Source of the DNA: Sphingosinicella sp. BN140058
GTDB lineage: Bacteria > Pseudomonadota > Alphaproteobacteria > Sphingomonadales > Sphingomonadaceae
Assembly (NCBI RefSeq): GCF_004135585.1
Contig: NZ_CP035501.1
Location: 4,535,501 to 4,599,500 of the forward strand
Length of the DNA stretch: 64,000 nt
Direction: 5' to 3'
The notes under the pieces were generated by a model. The model was given only the letters and a program-made list of their open reading frames with translations. It searched no databases and had not been told where the DNA came from. Shown one piece after another: positions 27,228 through 36,884 of the stretch (positions are counted from its first letter, which is position 1; the number at the start of each line of letters is the position of its first letter). Made by a program: the position numbers and the translations under genes.

Positions 27228-29791
27228 GCCGCGACGGCGCGGGTCGAGGCGGCGAGTTCCTCGATCATGCCGACGACTTGGGCCGAGACCTCTTCCTGGA
27301 CCCGGGCGGAGTCGGCGATGCCGACGATGGCGCGGGCGGTCTTCTCGACGCTGGCGACGATGCCCTCGAAGGCGTCGCGGGCGCCGCGCGAACGCTCGGT
27401 GCCGTGCTCGACGCGGTCGGTCGACTCCTCGATCAGGCGGCTGATCTGGCCGGCGGCGTCGGCGCTGCGCTCGGCCAGCTTGCGCACCTCCTCGGCGACG
27501 ACCGAGAAGCCGACGCCGTGCTCGCCGGCCCGTGCAGCCTCGATCGCGGCGTTGAAGGCGAGCAGGTTGGTCTGGCTGGCGAGCTCGCCGATCACGCCGA
27601 CGATGCTCGCGATCTGCTTGGACGAGCGATTGATGAGGTCGATCGATTCGATCGCGCCGGCGATCGCCTCGCTGCCGCGACCGGCGGCGCGCTCGGTCTC
27701 GCCGGCGAGATCGGTGGCGCCGCTCGCCCCTTCGGAAATGGCGTTGATCGCCTTGCAGAGGCGGGCGACCATACCCTGCATCTGCTCGCTCTTGGTCGCG
27801 ATCTGCTGTTCGAGCTCGACCTGGCGGGTGACGTTGAAGGCGTGCTTGATCACCCGCACCGGATTGCCGGCGAGATCGTAGACCGGGCTGTAGCTCGCCT
27901 GGATGTAGACGTCGCGGCCGTACTTGCCGATCCGGTGGAAGCGGCCGCTGTGGGTCTCGCCCTTGTTCAGGCGCAGCCAGAAATCGCCATATTCCTGGGT
28001 CTTCAGATAGTCGGCCTGGCAGAACATCGAATGGTGCTGGCCCTTGATCTCGCGGAGGGTGTAGCCCATCGTGCTCAGGAAATTCTCGTTGGCGGCGAGG
28101 ATGTTGCCTTCGAGATCGAACTCGATCGTCGCCTGGCTGCGATCGACCGCGGCGACCCGGCTCTCGAACTCGGCGTTGCGCATCTTGGCCTCGGTCACGT
28201 CCATCGCGAACTTGACGATCTTGACCGGCGTGCCGTCGAGGCCGAGGATCGGATTGTAGGTCGCCTGGATCCAGATCTCGCGGCCGCCCTTGGCGACGCG
28301 CTTATATTCGCCGCCGAAATATTCGCCGCGCGACAGGCGGTGCCAGAAATCCTGGTAGGACGCGCTGGCGACGAGATCGTCCTCGCAGAACAGGCGGTGA
28401 TGCTTGCCGCGGACCTCGTCGAGCGAATAGCCGAGCAGGGCGAGGAAATTGTCGTTGGCATCGAGCAATTGGCCGTCGAGATCGAACTCGACCACCGCCT
28501 GGGCGCGGCGGATCGCGCGCACCTTGCCCTCGTAATCCATGTTGCGCTTCTTCTGCTCGGTGACGTCGAGCGCATATTTGACGACCTTCCAGGGATTGCC
28601 GTCGAGATCCATGATCGGGCTGTAGCTGGCCTGGATCCAGACGCTCTCGCCGGACTTGGAGACCCGGCGATATTCGCCCGATTCATGCTCGCCGCGGGCC
28701 ATCTTGTGCCAGAATTGGCGATACTCCTCGGAGGCCGCATAGTCCTTGTCGCAGAACAGGCGGTGATGCTTGCCGCAAATCTCGTCGAAGGCGTAGCCCA
28801 TGCGCTGGCAGAAGGCGTCGTTGGCGGCGAGGATATTGCCGTCGAGATCGAACTCGATCACCGCGTGCGAGCGGTCGACCGCCTGGACCTTGCCCTCGGC
28901 CTCGGCCGCGGCGCGCTTGGCGTCGGTGACGTCGACGGCGAACTTGACGATGCTGACCGGACGGCCCTGGAGATCGAGGATCGGATTGTAGGTGGCCTGG
29001 ATCCAGATTTCCTTGCCGCCCTTGCCGAGCCGCTTGAACTCGCCCGACACGTAATCGCCGGCGCCGAGCTTATCCCAGAATTGCCGGTAGGCGGCGCCGC
29101 GGACCTGCTCGGGGGTGCAGAACAGCCGGTGATGCTGGCCGATCACCTCGTCTTCCCCATAGCCGGTGAGGGCGAGGAAGTTGGCATTGACCGCGATGAC
29201 GTGGCCGGCCAGATCGAACTCGATCACCGCCGAGCCGCGGCCGATCGCATCGACCAGGCTCTTGTCGCGCAGGCTCTTCAGCTTGACGTCGGTCACGTCC
29301 ATGGCGAGCTCGACGATCTTGAGCACTTCACCGGTCTCGGCGACCACCGGGAAATATTTGCTGCGCAGCCAGAGCTCGCGGCCGTTTTTGGCGATCCGCT
29401 TGTAGGTGTCCTCTTGCGGGCAGCCGGCCTGGAGATCGCCCCAGAAGGTCTCGTAGTCGGGCGAGGCGGCATAGTCTTCGGGCGAGAAGAAGCGGTGGTG
29501 GCGGCCGGTGACCTCCTCGGCGCTGTAGTTCATCAGCGCGAGGAACAGGCGGTTGGCGCGGACGATACGGCCTTCCGGCGAATATTCGATCACCGCCTGG
29601 CTGCGATCGAGCGCAACTCCGAGCGCGCACAGATCGGCGCCGTCGTCGAGCGCGTCGGCCATCGCGGTCGCCGCTTCGGCGGCCGCCGCCGCGGCGACGG
29701 CCTGCGCGCTGCGCCCGGCGGCGGCGGTGCGGCCGGGCTGGCGCGGGCTGCGATTGGGGGTGGCGTCATTCTGCTGCGTATGATCGGTCAT
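27224..29791 (-). CDS. soluble methyl-accepting chemotaxis protein with five tandem PAS domains
   Basis: 855 aa without membrane segments or HAMP. Five PAS-PAC modules repeat with a 122-residue period at about 62-168, 184-290, 306-412, 428-534 and 550-656. Modules 2-5 share GxHHxxFC; module 1 has GRHHRFFS, with Ser replacing Cys. The MCP signalling domain (~670-855) has the tip sequence [20 protein letters not shown]. It is related in layout to Aer/BdlA-type cytosolic energy or redox sensors; the ligand (haem, flavin or none) is unknown. MTDHTQQND is the chosen start; the frame upstream is Arg/Pro-rich and unlikely to be coding. Confidence 0.92.
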   Translation of the reverse strand: MTDHTQQNDATPNRSPRQPGRTAAAGRSAQAVAAAAAAEAATAMADALDDGADLCALGVALDRSQAVIEYSPEGRIVRANRLFLALMNYSAEEVTGRHHRFFSPEDYAASPDYETFWGDLQAGCPQEDTYKRIAKNGRELWLRSKYFPVVAETGEVLKIVELAMDVTDVKLKSLRDKSLVDAIGRGSAVIEFDLAGHVIAVNANFLALTGYGEDEVIGQHHRLFCTPEQVRGAAYRQFWDKLGAGDYVSGEFKRLGKGGKEIWIQATYNPILDLQGRPVSIVKFAVDVTDAKRAAAEAEGKVQAVDRSHAVIEFDLDGNILAANDAFCQRMGYAFDEICGKHHRLFCDKDYAASEEYRQFWHKMARGEHESGEYRRVSKSGESVWIQASYSPIMDLDGNPWKVVKYALDVTEQKKRNMDYEGKVRAIRRAQAVVEFDLDGQLLDANDNFLALLGYSLDEVRGKHHRLFCEDDLVASASYQDFWHRLSRGEYFGGEYKRVAKGGREIWIQATYNPILGLDGTPVKIVKFAMDVTEAKMRNAEFESRVAAVDRSQATIEFDLEGNILAANENFLSTMGYTLREIKGQHHSMFCQADYLKTQEYGDFWLRLNKGETHSGRFHRIGKYGRDVYIQASYSPVYDLAGNPVRVIKHAFNVTRQVELEQQIATKSEQMQGMVARLCKAINAISEGASGATDLAGETERAAGRGSEAIAGAIESIDLINRSSKQIASIVGVIGELASQTNLLAFNAAIEAARAGEHGVGFSVVAEEVRKLAERSADAAGQISRLIEESTDRVEHGTERSRGARDAFEGIVASVEKTARAIVGIADSARVQEEVSAQVVGMIEELAASTRAVAA

Positions 29792-29900
29792 GATCGTTCG
29801 TCCCGTCTGTCCGCGGCCGCGGCGCTGCGGCCCGGAATGGAGCCGTTTCAGCATCTTATAGGAGGCTTTCGGCGCCTGCGGTGCGGCGGGCGCTACCGGC

Positions 29901-30293
29901 TTAATACGAGGTCGGGCGAGCGCTGCGGCGGCAGTCGGCGGCCGCCGCCCAGGGCCGGTCGCCGGCGAGGATCGTGCAGGTCCAGACGGTGCGCGCGAAC
30001 GGATGGATCGGCCGGCCGGGCCGATCGACGCTGCACGTCCAGCGGCCGCGATCCTGCGGACGGCAGCGGCCACCCGCCGCCGCGACCGCCCGGGCGATGT
30101 CGCCGATGCTGGGACGCAGGCCGAGCGTGCGGCTCCACGCCGCCTGATGCTCGGCGCGGGCGGCGGCGGGATCGGGGTGGTTGCTGAACAGGCCGGCGTG
30201 ACGGTTGGGAAGGGCGATGCCGCCGAGCAGGGCGAAAGCGAGCAGGGTGCGGGTCAGCACCGGCCAGGTGTGGAAGAGCGGCACGCGCGGCAT
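29901..30293 (-). CDS. hypothetical exported protein
   Basis: 130 aa. An N-terminal hydrophobic stretch ([17 protein letters not shown]) suggests a signal or anchor, followed by a Cys-containing region ([29 protein letters not shown]). It is not recognised as a known family. It lies upstream of, and in the same direction as, the chemoreceptor, ~110 bp away. It could be real because the hydrophobic/charged pattern is protein-like, but homologues were not checked. Confidence 0.5.
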   Translation of the reverse strand: MPRVPLFHTWPVLTRTLLAFALLGGIALPNRHAGLFSNHPDPAAARAEHQAAWSRTLGLRPSIGDIARAVAAAGGRCRPQDRGRWTCSVDRPGRPIHPFARTVWTCTILAGDRPWAAAADCRRSARPTSY

Positions 30294-30990
30294 GGCGGGG
30301 CAAGGGTGGCAAGGAACGGTTGCAGCTTCGTGACCCTGCACCAGGTTTCCGGGATGGGCGGCAGTCGCCGGGCGTGGGCGGCAAGCGGTGGCGTGGATCG
30401 GGATCTCGGATGCTCAGCGGGAGGTGAGAGGCCCCGTGTGACGGACGCACGCGCTCACTCCTGGTCGGTCGGCCCCAGCGGCGGTCGGTTTGAGGCGATG
30501 GCGGGGCGAACGGTGGCCGGGCGGCACGACGGCGGCGTTGGTCCTGTTAAAAACAGGCGAAATACAGGTGCGGCGCCTGCGCGACCCGGCCTGGTCTGGT
30601 CTCAGGCCGGGGAGGAGAAGGGAGAGCCCTCTATTGGCCTTTGCGCACTTTCGACCTGAGATCCCGGCTTTCGCCGGGATGACGGTGTTGGGAGGCGAGC
30701 AAGCGCGGTTGAACCAGGCGCGGGGCGGGGCGGATGGGAGGGCAGGCGCGGTCGGAACGCGCGGGGCAGGCGTCTGCCTGCCCCGGCGGTGGCCGCCTCG
30801 AAGGGCGGCGGGAGAGGCTGGACCCGTTCCTTCAAGGACGCCGCGCCACCGGTGGCCGGGAGCGGCTGCATGGAATGGGAGTTCGCACGATCGCCGATGG
30901 CCCGTTGGTTCGGCTGGTGCTGGAAGCGGAACGTAGCAGGAACATGTGTCTTCGTCAATCCTTCCGTGGCGCCTCGCTTACCGGGTCGCC
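30294..30990. other. gene-free stretch
   Basis: No convincing gene on either strand; open frames are Arg/Gly-rich shadows. A family B hairpin lies at 30658-30686 (GATCCCGGCTTTCGCCGGGA). A run of loosely repeated G-rich sequence follows. Confidence 0.5.
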
Positions 30991-31226
30991 GCGACCGTAT
31001 CGACCGTTATTACGGTCGATTTTCACGCACCCACCCGGACACTCCTTGCCGCCGGGTCGCGACCGTATTGACCGATATCACCGCCGATTTTCAGGTCCCG
31101 CCGCGGCTTCTGTGACACGCGGGGTCGCCGCCCTATTCACCATTGCCACGGTCACTGTTCGGCATCGCCGCCACTCTCCTGGCTGCGGGTGCGCGACCGT
31201 AATGACCGAAAATACGGTCGATTTCC
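30991..31226. repeat. four-copy ~67 bp direct repeat array with internal palindrome
   Basis: Units begin at 30991, 31059, 31127 and 31193 (spacings 68, 68, 66). The consensus starts GCGACCGTATTGACCG and continues with TACGGTCGATTTTC, so GACCGTA...TACGGTC is an inverted repeat inside each unit. Copies 1 and 4 keep both arms; copies 2 and 3 have decayed. The intervening ~33 bp differ. The spacing is not a multiple of three, so this is unlikely to be a protein repeat. Confidence 0.7.
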
Positions 31227-31405
31227 GAGAGCCCCGAACGGCTCTTCTCCTCCCTTCCAGCCGCATCCGAGTCGGCGTTCATCATGGTCTGCGTCCACGG
31301 CCGATCGCCCGCGGTTTTGCCCGGTTTCGCAGTGACAGCATCGAAATCACGGCTCCAAACACTGGGAGCGACCGCGAAAGTGGGAGTGCATAATGCATTC
31401 TCCGC

Positions 31406-31439
31406 TTGACAGATCTGTCCAAATGTTCTACTTATGTTC
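31406..31439 (+). promoter_or_regulatory. TTGACA promoter overlapping a LexA-type SOS box
   Basis: TTGACA (31406-31411) is followed by GTTCTACTTATGTTC (31425-31439), an exact GTTC-N7-GTTC, the LexA operator form of alphaproteobacteria. With a 17 bp spacer, TACTTA (31429-31434) could be the -10, placed inside the operator. The next gene downstream starts at 31554. Confidence 0.6.
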
Positions 31440-31553
31440 TTTCTTGTGCAGCGTCAAGGTGTCTTCGAGCGGCCGCGTCCTCCGGCGGTCTCGCTCGGAG
31501 GCGCCGCACCAGGCTGCCCGCAGGCTGCGGGCGGCTATGCAGGAGACGGGCAG

Positions 31554-31757
31554 ATGACGAAAGCGCAAAGGCGGGCGCGGGTGAAGGCGCTCGAGACCAA
31601 AGTTTTCACCGGCTGGCGGAAGTCCTTCATGGTCATCGACGACGAGCCGATCCCCGAGGAATTCGACGACTCGCGCGATATCCTGATCCGTTGGACGATC
31701 GTCGATCCGCCGCCCTGCTCCGACGATCCCTATCCGCGGCGGCCGGCCGATGGGTGA
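31554..31757 (+). CDS. small hypothetical protein in SOS-type unit
   Basis: 67 aa, starting MTKAQRRARVKALETKVF and ending in a Pro-rich tail. AGGAG lies 8 nt before ATG 31554. Not recognised. Its 3' end overlaps the start of the DUF5681 gene by 8 nt, which implies co-translation. It sits ~115 bp downstream of the SOS-type promoter. An open frame continues further upstream but lacks a ribosome site. Confidence 0.65.
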   Translation: MTKAQRRARVKALETKVFTGWRKSFMVIDDEPIPEEFDDSRDILIRWTIVDPPPCSDDPYPRRPADG

Positions 31758-32283
31758 TGGCGCTATGGCGATGAACGAGCGCGGCGCCGTGGACGCCCCC
31801 GGCGGCACGCGGCCCGGGCGGGCGGCGACCCAGTTCAAGCCGGGCAATCCCGGCAAGCCGCACGGCGCGCGGCACCGGACGACGCGGGCGGTGCTGAAGC
31901 TGATGGAGGACGAGCACGAGACCCTGACCCGGCGCACGATCGAGGGCGCGCTCGCCGGCGAGTGGCCGGCGATGCGGCTCTGCCTCGACCGGCTGGCGCC
32001 GCGGCCCAAGGACGGGCCGCTGGCGTTCGAGCTGCCGCCGATGGCCAGCGCCCAGGACGTCGAGCGCGCCTCGGCGGCTCTGGTCGCGGCGATGGCCGAC
32101 GGCGAGGTTACGCCGCTGGAGGCGGCGCGGGTGATGACGGTGCTGGTCGGCCACGCCACCATCCTCGATTCGAGCGAGCTCGAGCGGCGCATCCTCCAGC
32201 TCGAGGGCAAGAAGAAGGAGGAGGGGCTGTCGCCGGAGAACCAGCGCCTGCTCGAGGCGGGGCCGCGCTATCCGGAATATTGA
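31750..32283 (+). CDS. DUF5681 domain protein
   Basis: 177 aa. The conserved opening FKPGNPGKPHGARHRTTRAV and LRLCLDRLAPRPKDGPLAFELP match the DUF5681 family, small proteins often next to phage terminase genes. The second half is a helix-rich region ending in a charged coiled segment (LERRILQLEGKKKEEG). The function is unknown; DNA packaging or a DNA-binding accessory role is sometimes suggested by context. No terminase is seen here, so it may be a remnant of a prophage or a domesticated gene. Confidence 0.8.
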   Translation: MGDGAMAMNERGAVDAPGGTRPGRAATQFKPGNPGKPHGARHRTTRAVLKLMEDEHETLTRRTIEGALAGEWPAMRLCLDRLAPRPKDGPLAFELPPMASAQDVERASAALVAAMADGEVTPLEAARVMTVLVGHATILDSSELERRILQLEGKKKEEGLSPENQRLLEAGPRYPEY

Positions 32284-32455
32284 GGGAGCTGCAAAGGAGA
32301 GACTGAGTGCTTCGGCGCTACCTGAACCGCTGGCGGTCGAGAGCTGAAGCGGTCCGGATAGCTTGATCTACGAGAGGCGGTCGAGCACCGCCGAGCCCGT
32401 CAGCGGACTTTCGGGCAGGAGCTTGTGACGCCCGCCTCTCCGCAGTCTTTGCGGC

Positions 32456-33064
32456 CTATGCGCTGGCCAGGCGCCGAACGACCCAAGCCTTGGCCGACGG
32501 ATAGAGGCTGATCGCGATGTCCGCGGCGACGGCGGTCGTTGCGGCCGCGGCGATTGCGATCTGCCAAACCGCCGCTTCCGGCCGCGAGGCCAGCCCCGCC
32601 GTCAGCGCGCTGAGCCCGATCAGGAATACGCCATCAAGGATCGGCAGCATCGCCTGCAGCGCGTTCCGGGTCGGACGGGTGGATTCGCGTGAGACTTCGG
32701 GAAGGCGCTGCCGCACGTCGAGAATGTCGAGCAGCCGGCCGTCTCCGGAATAGGCCGCGCGCCGGAGATCGGAGATGATGTCTTCATAGGTGGCGAGGAC
32801 CCGGCCCGCGCCGCTGATCGCGCGCGTGAGATAGCGGTTCACCAAATAGACCAGGCCGACGAACGGGAGCAATGCGAAGAGCGTCGCGGTGGTCAGCTTG
32901 CCGTCTTTAAGGATCGTGACGACGAACCCGGCCGATGCGACGTCGACCGTGAAGAGGAAGTTCATATACTGGAGCCGTAATTGCTCCATGTGGCGGTAAT
33001 GGGTGAGGCATTCATGCGCCTCCCCGACATAGGCGCTTGCTGTCGTCTCCGCTGCGTCTGTCAT
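32456..33064 (-). CDS. hypothetical four-helix membrane protein
   Basis: 202 aa. Two hydrophobic helices lie near residues 35-75 (FLFTVDVASAGFVVTIL; TLFALLPFVGLVYLV) and two near 145-190 (LPILDGVFLIGLSALTAGL; IAIAAAATTAVAADIAISL), separated by a soluble ~70 aa region. GGGGGAGAG precedes ATG 33064. It resembles small membrane proteins of unknown role in accessory regions, and no family is recognised with confidence. Confidence 0.7.
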   Translation of the reverse strand: MTDAAETTASAYVGEAHECLTHYRHMEQLRLQYMNFLFTVDVASAGFVVTILKDGKLTTATLFALLPFVGLVYLVNRYLTRAISGAGRVLATYEDIISDLRRAAYSGDGRLLDILDVRQRLPEVSRESTRPTRNALQAMLPILDGVFLIGLSALTAGLASRPEAAVWQIAIAAAATTAVAADIAISLYPSAKAWVVRRLASA

Positions 33065-33607
33065 TGCCAATCTCTCCCCCCGGCGCCGGCGGGCCAATCC
33101 TGCCTGTGTCCCGTGAGCATTGCAAACGGGCGGCAAGGCCAGCTGTGCTGCGTGTGGGATCGTCAACCGTGAGCGGTTGTACTGCGCAGGGAAACGGGCT
33201 CGGGCTCCTCGCCGGCGTCGGTTTGAAGGCACCATGGCGGTGTGACGATTGTGGTCGGAGCGAGCAGGCGAGGCGTGTAGCGCCATGGTCATTCGGTCCG
33301 AGCGTGTCGACGCCTCCTCTTCCGCGGCCGAAGCCAACGAAAGAGGGTAGGGCTTCGACGGGCCTCCTCCGGCAAGCTCGGGACAGGCTTCAACTTTGCT
33401 CAGGAGAGACTCAGCTCGAAGAAACTGTGGTCGGTGCGCGGGGACGATTTCGCTCAGGAGAGCCTTAGCGCGCACGGACTGTGGGCGGCGCATGTGGGGT
33501 GGCATGGATGACCCATCTCGCCGAAACGGAAGGCGAGAGTGCCGCCGGGCCCAGCCCATTTGCCGGGCGGCGGCGGAAGTGGCAGATCGGGCGGGAAGGG
33601 GATGAGG
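33065..33607. other. gene-free stretch with degenerate family A repeats
   Basis: Between 33340 and 33480 there are several CTTCGACGGG / GCTCAGGAGAG / TCAGCTCGAAG fragments like those at 25580-25660. Nothing else coding is seen in these ~540 bp. Confidence 0.5.
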
Positions 33608-34408
33608 ATGGAACGGCGAACGATGTTGGTGGGGCTGGCTGCCGCCGGCGTTGCGGGGCGCTTCGGCGCGGCGCGGGCTGGCGCGCCGGAAGCGGGCCGC
33701 GGCGGATCGCCAGTCGGGCCGGCCGCGCGGCCGAGATTGCCGTATGAAGTGGTGACGGTGCCGGGCGCGGAGGCCGAGGCGGAATGGCGGCGGCTGCGCG
33801 ACGCGGGGCGCGGTTGGCCGGTGGTGATCGGCGGCGACGAGACGCTCGCGCAGATTGCCGAGATGCTCGGCGCGAACGAGGCCTCGGCACCGGCGGAGAT
33901 CCTGAAGACAGCGGCGGCCTTGCGCTTTCCGGACGCGCTCGGATCGTGGCCGGGCGCGCCTGTAGCGGCGGATCTGCGCGCGGAGGAGGGCGCCTGGCCC
34001 GGGAACATGCCAGCCGGCGGGGTCCTGCCGGGGCTGATGGTGGCCGCCGACCTGACCAGCGGCGCACCGCTGGCGCGGGTGCACATCCTGCTGATCCCGA
34101 CCGACAAGAGCTGGGAGGTTCCGGCTTATCTGCGCTGGGGCGGCTGGAACGCATGTCCGCCGCCCGAAGTGCATGTCGCCGTGCTGAAGACTTGGCACGA
34201 AGCCTATGGCGCCGAGCTGGCCGGTCTCACCGGCGACCAGCTCAACCTGCGGGTGGCCCGACGGCCGACCAAGCGCGCCGAGGCGCTAACGCTGGCGCGG
34301 GATTTCTATCGTTACTGTCCTGATATCTTCGATCAGGGCACGGCCACGCTGGCGCCGCTGGCGGCCGAGCTGATGGCGAACGACTGGTGGTATTTCTGGT
34401 GGGACTAA
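33608..34408 (+). CDS. DUF4253 domain protein, probably exported by Tat
   Basis: 266 aa. The N-terminus MERRTMLVGLAAAGVAG has twin Arg before a hydrophobic stretch. The C-terminal ~110 aa match DUF4253: IPTDKSWEVPAYLRWGGWN, CPPPEVHVAVLKTWHEAYGAE, YRYCPDIFDQG and the aromatic end WWYFWWD. ATG 33608 has GGAAGGGG 6 nt upstream; ATG 33602 lies too close to it. The function is unknown. A 10 bp perfect hairpin follows the stop. Confidence 0.85.
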   Translation: MERRTMLVGLAAAGVAGRFGAARAGAPEAGRGGSPVGPAARPRLPYEVVTVPGAEAEAEWRRLRDAGRGWPVVIGGDETLAQIAEMLGANEASAPAEILKTAAALRFPDALGSWPGAPVAADLRAEEGAWPGNMPAGGVLPGLMVAADLTSGAPLARVHILLIPTDKSWEVPAYLRWGGWNACPPPEVHVAVLKTWHEAYGAELAGLTGDQLNLRVARRPTKRAEALTLARDFYRYCPDIFDQGTATLAPLAAELMANDWWYFWWD

Positions 34409-34414
34409 ATCCAT

Positions 34415-34438
34415 CGCGTTCGGCTGGCGCCGAACGCG
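34415..34438 (+). terminator. hairpin after DUF4253 gene
   Basis: CGCGTTCGGC (34415-34424) pairs perfectly with GCCGAACGCG (34429-34438) across a 4 nt loop, 6 nt after the stop. There is no T-run. Confidence 0.55.
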
Positions 34439-34467
34439 GGGACCTGGATTGTGGTTGAGAGGTGGCG

Positions 34468-34692
34468 ATGACGGATTTCTGCTGCGAACAGATGGCCGGT
34501 GATCTGAACCGGACCTGCGACCGGCATTCGGACCGGAGCGACTGTCCGGATGCGCTTATCGCACGGCTGGGCGATGGCAGCTACGGCCTCATCATCCATG
34601 ACGGCGGCAGCAGCGTCATGGCGATCGCCTTCTGCCCCTGGTGCGGGACCAGATTGCCGGAGGGGGAAGAGGAGGTCTCAGGCGACGGGTAG
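34468..34692 (+). CDS. small zinc-ribbon-like protein (DUF6980-type)
   Basis: 74 aa: CCEQM near the N-terminus, CDRHSDRSDCPDALI, then GSYGLIIHDGGSS and FCPWCGTRLPE. The pattern CC...CD.HSD...CPD...IIHDGGSS...CPWCG matches, from memory, the DUF6980 family. Four or more paired cysteines suggest metal binding. GAGAGG sits 5 nt before ATG 34468. Function unknown. Confidence 0.75.
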   Translation: MTDFCCEQMAGDLNRTCDRHSDRSDCPDALIARLGDGSYGLIIHDGGSSVMAIAFCPWCGTRLPEGEEEVSGDG

Positions 34693-34763
34693 AGTCGGAG
34701 CCGCGAGGTCGCGTGGCGCTTGCGCCGAAGCAAGCTATGATGGCCGAAGGCTGCCAGGCCTTC

Positions 34764-35333
34764 CTATTTTGTCGCGAAGGCGCGAAGAGCACGAAGATCG
34801 CGAAGAAGAGGAAGAATAAGCGGGTGAAACCGATCCTTCAGCAACGCTTTGGCCCATAGAGCGCTGGTATCTTCCTGTCGTGCGTGGATGTCGCGGGAGC
34901 GCGGTTCCGGGTGGCAACCACGCGGCGCGAGCCAGCCGCCATTGTTGTTGCTTTGGCTGTCGACGTGGATCATGCGCGCCGACATCCAGGTCCAGTCACG
35001 ATCGGTGAGCTGGCGGAGGAGTTCTTCGCGCTCGACGGTGCTCGGGATGAGGCTCTGCTGGAATCGGCATGATGCGGTGGCGGTCGTGCCGGCTCCCCAT
35101 CGGCACGAAGCGCGTCGCACCGGGTTCCAGCCGAGCTCCGCATCCCAATAGTTTCCGGGCGTCTTTTCGAACGCGATATGCTCCTGAACTTCGTGCTGCG
35201 CGCAGGCGAGTTCGATCTGGCCGGCGGTCGGGAAAGCGTCGGCCGGCGCGCGTTCGACGCCGGACGGGAGATCGCGGTCGTGGCACCCGCTCGCGGCGGC
35301 GGCGAGGAGGGCAAGGAGGAACAGGCGCGTCAG
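34764..35333 (-). CDS. hypothetical lipoprotein, non-ATG start, repeat-derived tail
   Basis: A lipoprotein signal LTRLFLLALLAAAASGC is followed by ~110 plausible residues with cysteines (LACAQHEV; RRASCRWGAG). No ATG, GTG or TTG fits: the best start is CTG at 35333 with GAGGAG 8 nt upstream, otherwise an ATG at 35519. The last ~50 residues read through sequence that looks like intergenic repeat (HPEPRSRDIHAR...), so the true end may have been lost and the present stop supplied by the repeat. Low certainty on both ends. Confidence 0.5.
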   Translation of the reverse strand: MTRLFLLALLAAAASGCHDRDLPSGVERAPADAFPTAGQIELACAQHEVQEHIAFEKTPGNYWDAELGWNPVRRASCRWGAGTTATASCRFQQSLIPSTVEREELLRQLTDRDWTWMSARMIHVDSQSNNNGGWLAPRGCHPEPRSRDIHARQEDTSALWAKALLKDRFHPLILPLLRDLRALRAFATK

Positions 35334-35632
35334 CTTCGTGTCTCCTCGTGCGGGCCGGCGCCGGTGATCTTTCACCGGGCACAGTGACGAGGCAAGCGAA
35401 ACCGGACGACGCCGTGCCTCGAGACCGCGACGGACCCCGTGCGGTGAATGCGCCGGAGACGGGGCCGGCACTCGGAGGCAGAGTTGCTTCGCGTCGCCAG
35501 GAGCCGTGACGGCGATCACGCGCCGATCGCCGCACCCTGGATAGAATGGCGATCTTCACCGGCAATCTCGGCGGCGAGAGCGTCGCCGCGCGACCTGGAC
35601 GATATCGACGTCGAGCAATTTGGGAGGCCATC

Positions 35633-36730
35633 ATGACCGTGACCATGAAGAAGGGCTTGATCGGAGCGTTCCGCATCCTTGCCGGGGTGCTGATATTCTA
35701 CGTCTTCATCGTCGTGCTGATGGCCGCCATTTCCCAGCAGAACGTCATGATCAGGCTGAGCGCCGTCGATCAGGCGGCGAGCTACAGTTCGGGATGGAGG
35801 CGGGTGGGCGAGATTCAGGCCGATCGGGAGGAGAGGACGGCGTTGAAGGGCCAGCAAGGCCCGCTCGCCGACAATCTGGCAAAGAGCCAGCAGGCTCTCC
35901 GCGCGCGCGAGGAGGAATATCATTCCGCCTGGGCGCAGTTCCTCCCCCTTGCCCAGCGGGCCGATGGGATCGCCGCGTGCGACGTCTCTCTCGACGACCC
36001 GCGGCTCGACGAATACGCCCCGAGACTCGCGGTCTGGCGGGCCGTCGAGCAATGCGTCAGGGACGAGACCCTGCCTCAGGCGCTCCGCGATCAGTTCGCG
36101 ACGCTTGCGCAGGAGAAGATCAGTTTCCCGGCGACGTATCGCCGCGCGCTTGCTGCCAACGATGATGTGATGACGGCGACGAAAGCCATGGCCGATCTGA
36201 CGGCCAAGCTGGACGGGCTCAAGAGCGAGCCCAAGGACGCCGATCTCGAGAAAAGCTTCCAGGAAGTGGACGCCTTGCTCGGCAATTGGCTGCTCGGCGG
36301 CCGGACCTTCGTCGCTCTGCCACCCGCGCTGGTGCAGCTGATCCTGTCGGCCGCGGCGGGTGCGTTCGGGGCCTTGCTGGTGACCCTGGTGCTCATCGTC
36401 TATCCCAAGACCAACTTCACCTTGGTTTCGCGGAACAAATATGCGCCGCGCATGCTGCTGGGCGCCCTGATCGCAGTCTGCGTCTACGTCCTCCTGCAGG
36501 CAGGCACCGCCGTGCTGGGCACCGGAAGCGGATTCGAGGTCGCAAAGGCCAATTACATGACATTCTGCGCGGTCAGCATCCTCGCCGGCATGTTCTCGGA
36601 TCGCGCCGCAGCCTGGCTCTCCGCGCGGGCGATAATCTTCTTTCCGGCGGATGCGACGGCTGGAGCACGAAGTGTCGACTCACGGTCGTGGCCGGGTGTC
36701 CGGGACGGCGTGCCCGAGCATGCTTCGTGA
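35633..36730 (+). CDS. hypothetical membrane protein with coiled-coil domain
   Basis: 365 aa. The N-terminal anchor is ILAGVLIFYVFIVVLMAAI; a ~200 aa periplasmic or cytosolic helical region (REERTALKGQQGPL..., EKSFQEVDALLGNWL) follows; then three hydrophobic helices (LVQLILSAAAGAFGALLVTL, MLLGALIAVCVYVLLQAG, YMTFCAVSILAGMF). GGGAGG precedes ATG 35633. No family is recognised. The C-terminal ~20 residues are low-quality and may run past an original end. Confidence 0.7.
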   Translation: MTVTMKKGLIGAFRILAGVLIFYVFIVVLMAAISQQNVMIRLSAVDQAASYSSGWRRVGEIQADREERTALKGQQGPLADNLAKSQQALRAREEEYHSAWAQFLPLAQRADGIAACDVSLDDPRLDEYAPRLAVWRAVEQCVRDETLPQALRDQFATLAQEKISFPATYRRALAANDDVMTATKAMADLTAKLDGLKSEPKDADLEKSFQEVDALLGNWLLGGRTFVALPPALVQLILSAAAGAFGALLVTLVLIVYPKTNFTLVSRNKYAPRMLLGALIAVCVYVLLQAGTAVLGTGSGFEVAKANYMTFCAVSILAGMFSDRAAAWLSARAIIFFPADATAGARSVDSRSWPGVRDGVPEHAS

Positions 36731-36884
36731 GGGCGTGGCGAGTTGGTTGCGCGGGGCGCTGGATGATGGTGAACGGGCTCCATCGCGTTCTGCGCAGGAA
36801 GGCCATCCGGCATCCCAAGCAAGGTCCGCGACAATTTCTTGTAGTCGCATGGCTGTAGCGCCGGACCGGTTTCCACTTCTCCCG

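Noticed and set aside
27116..30187. 1023-codon open frame on the plus strand opposite the PAS receptor
   Set aside because: It is the antisense of a clear PAS/MCP gene; its repetitive Asp/Leu/Ala composition simply mirrors the repeated PAS codons in GC-rich DNA.
30991..31226. CRISPR array
   Set aside because: Only four units, copies too diverged, repeat/spacer borders unclear, and no cas genes nearby.
31750..32283. Prophage
   Set aside because: DUF5681 is phage-associated, but no integrase, terminase, portal, capsid or tail gene is visible in the window.
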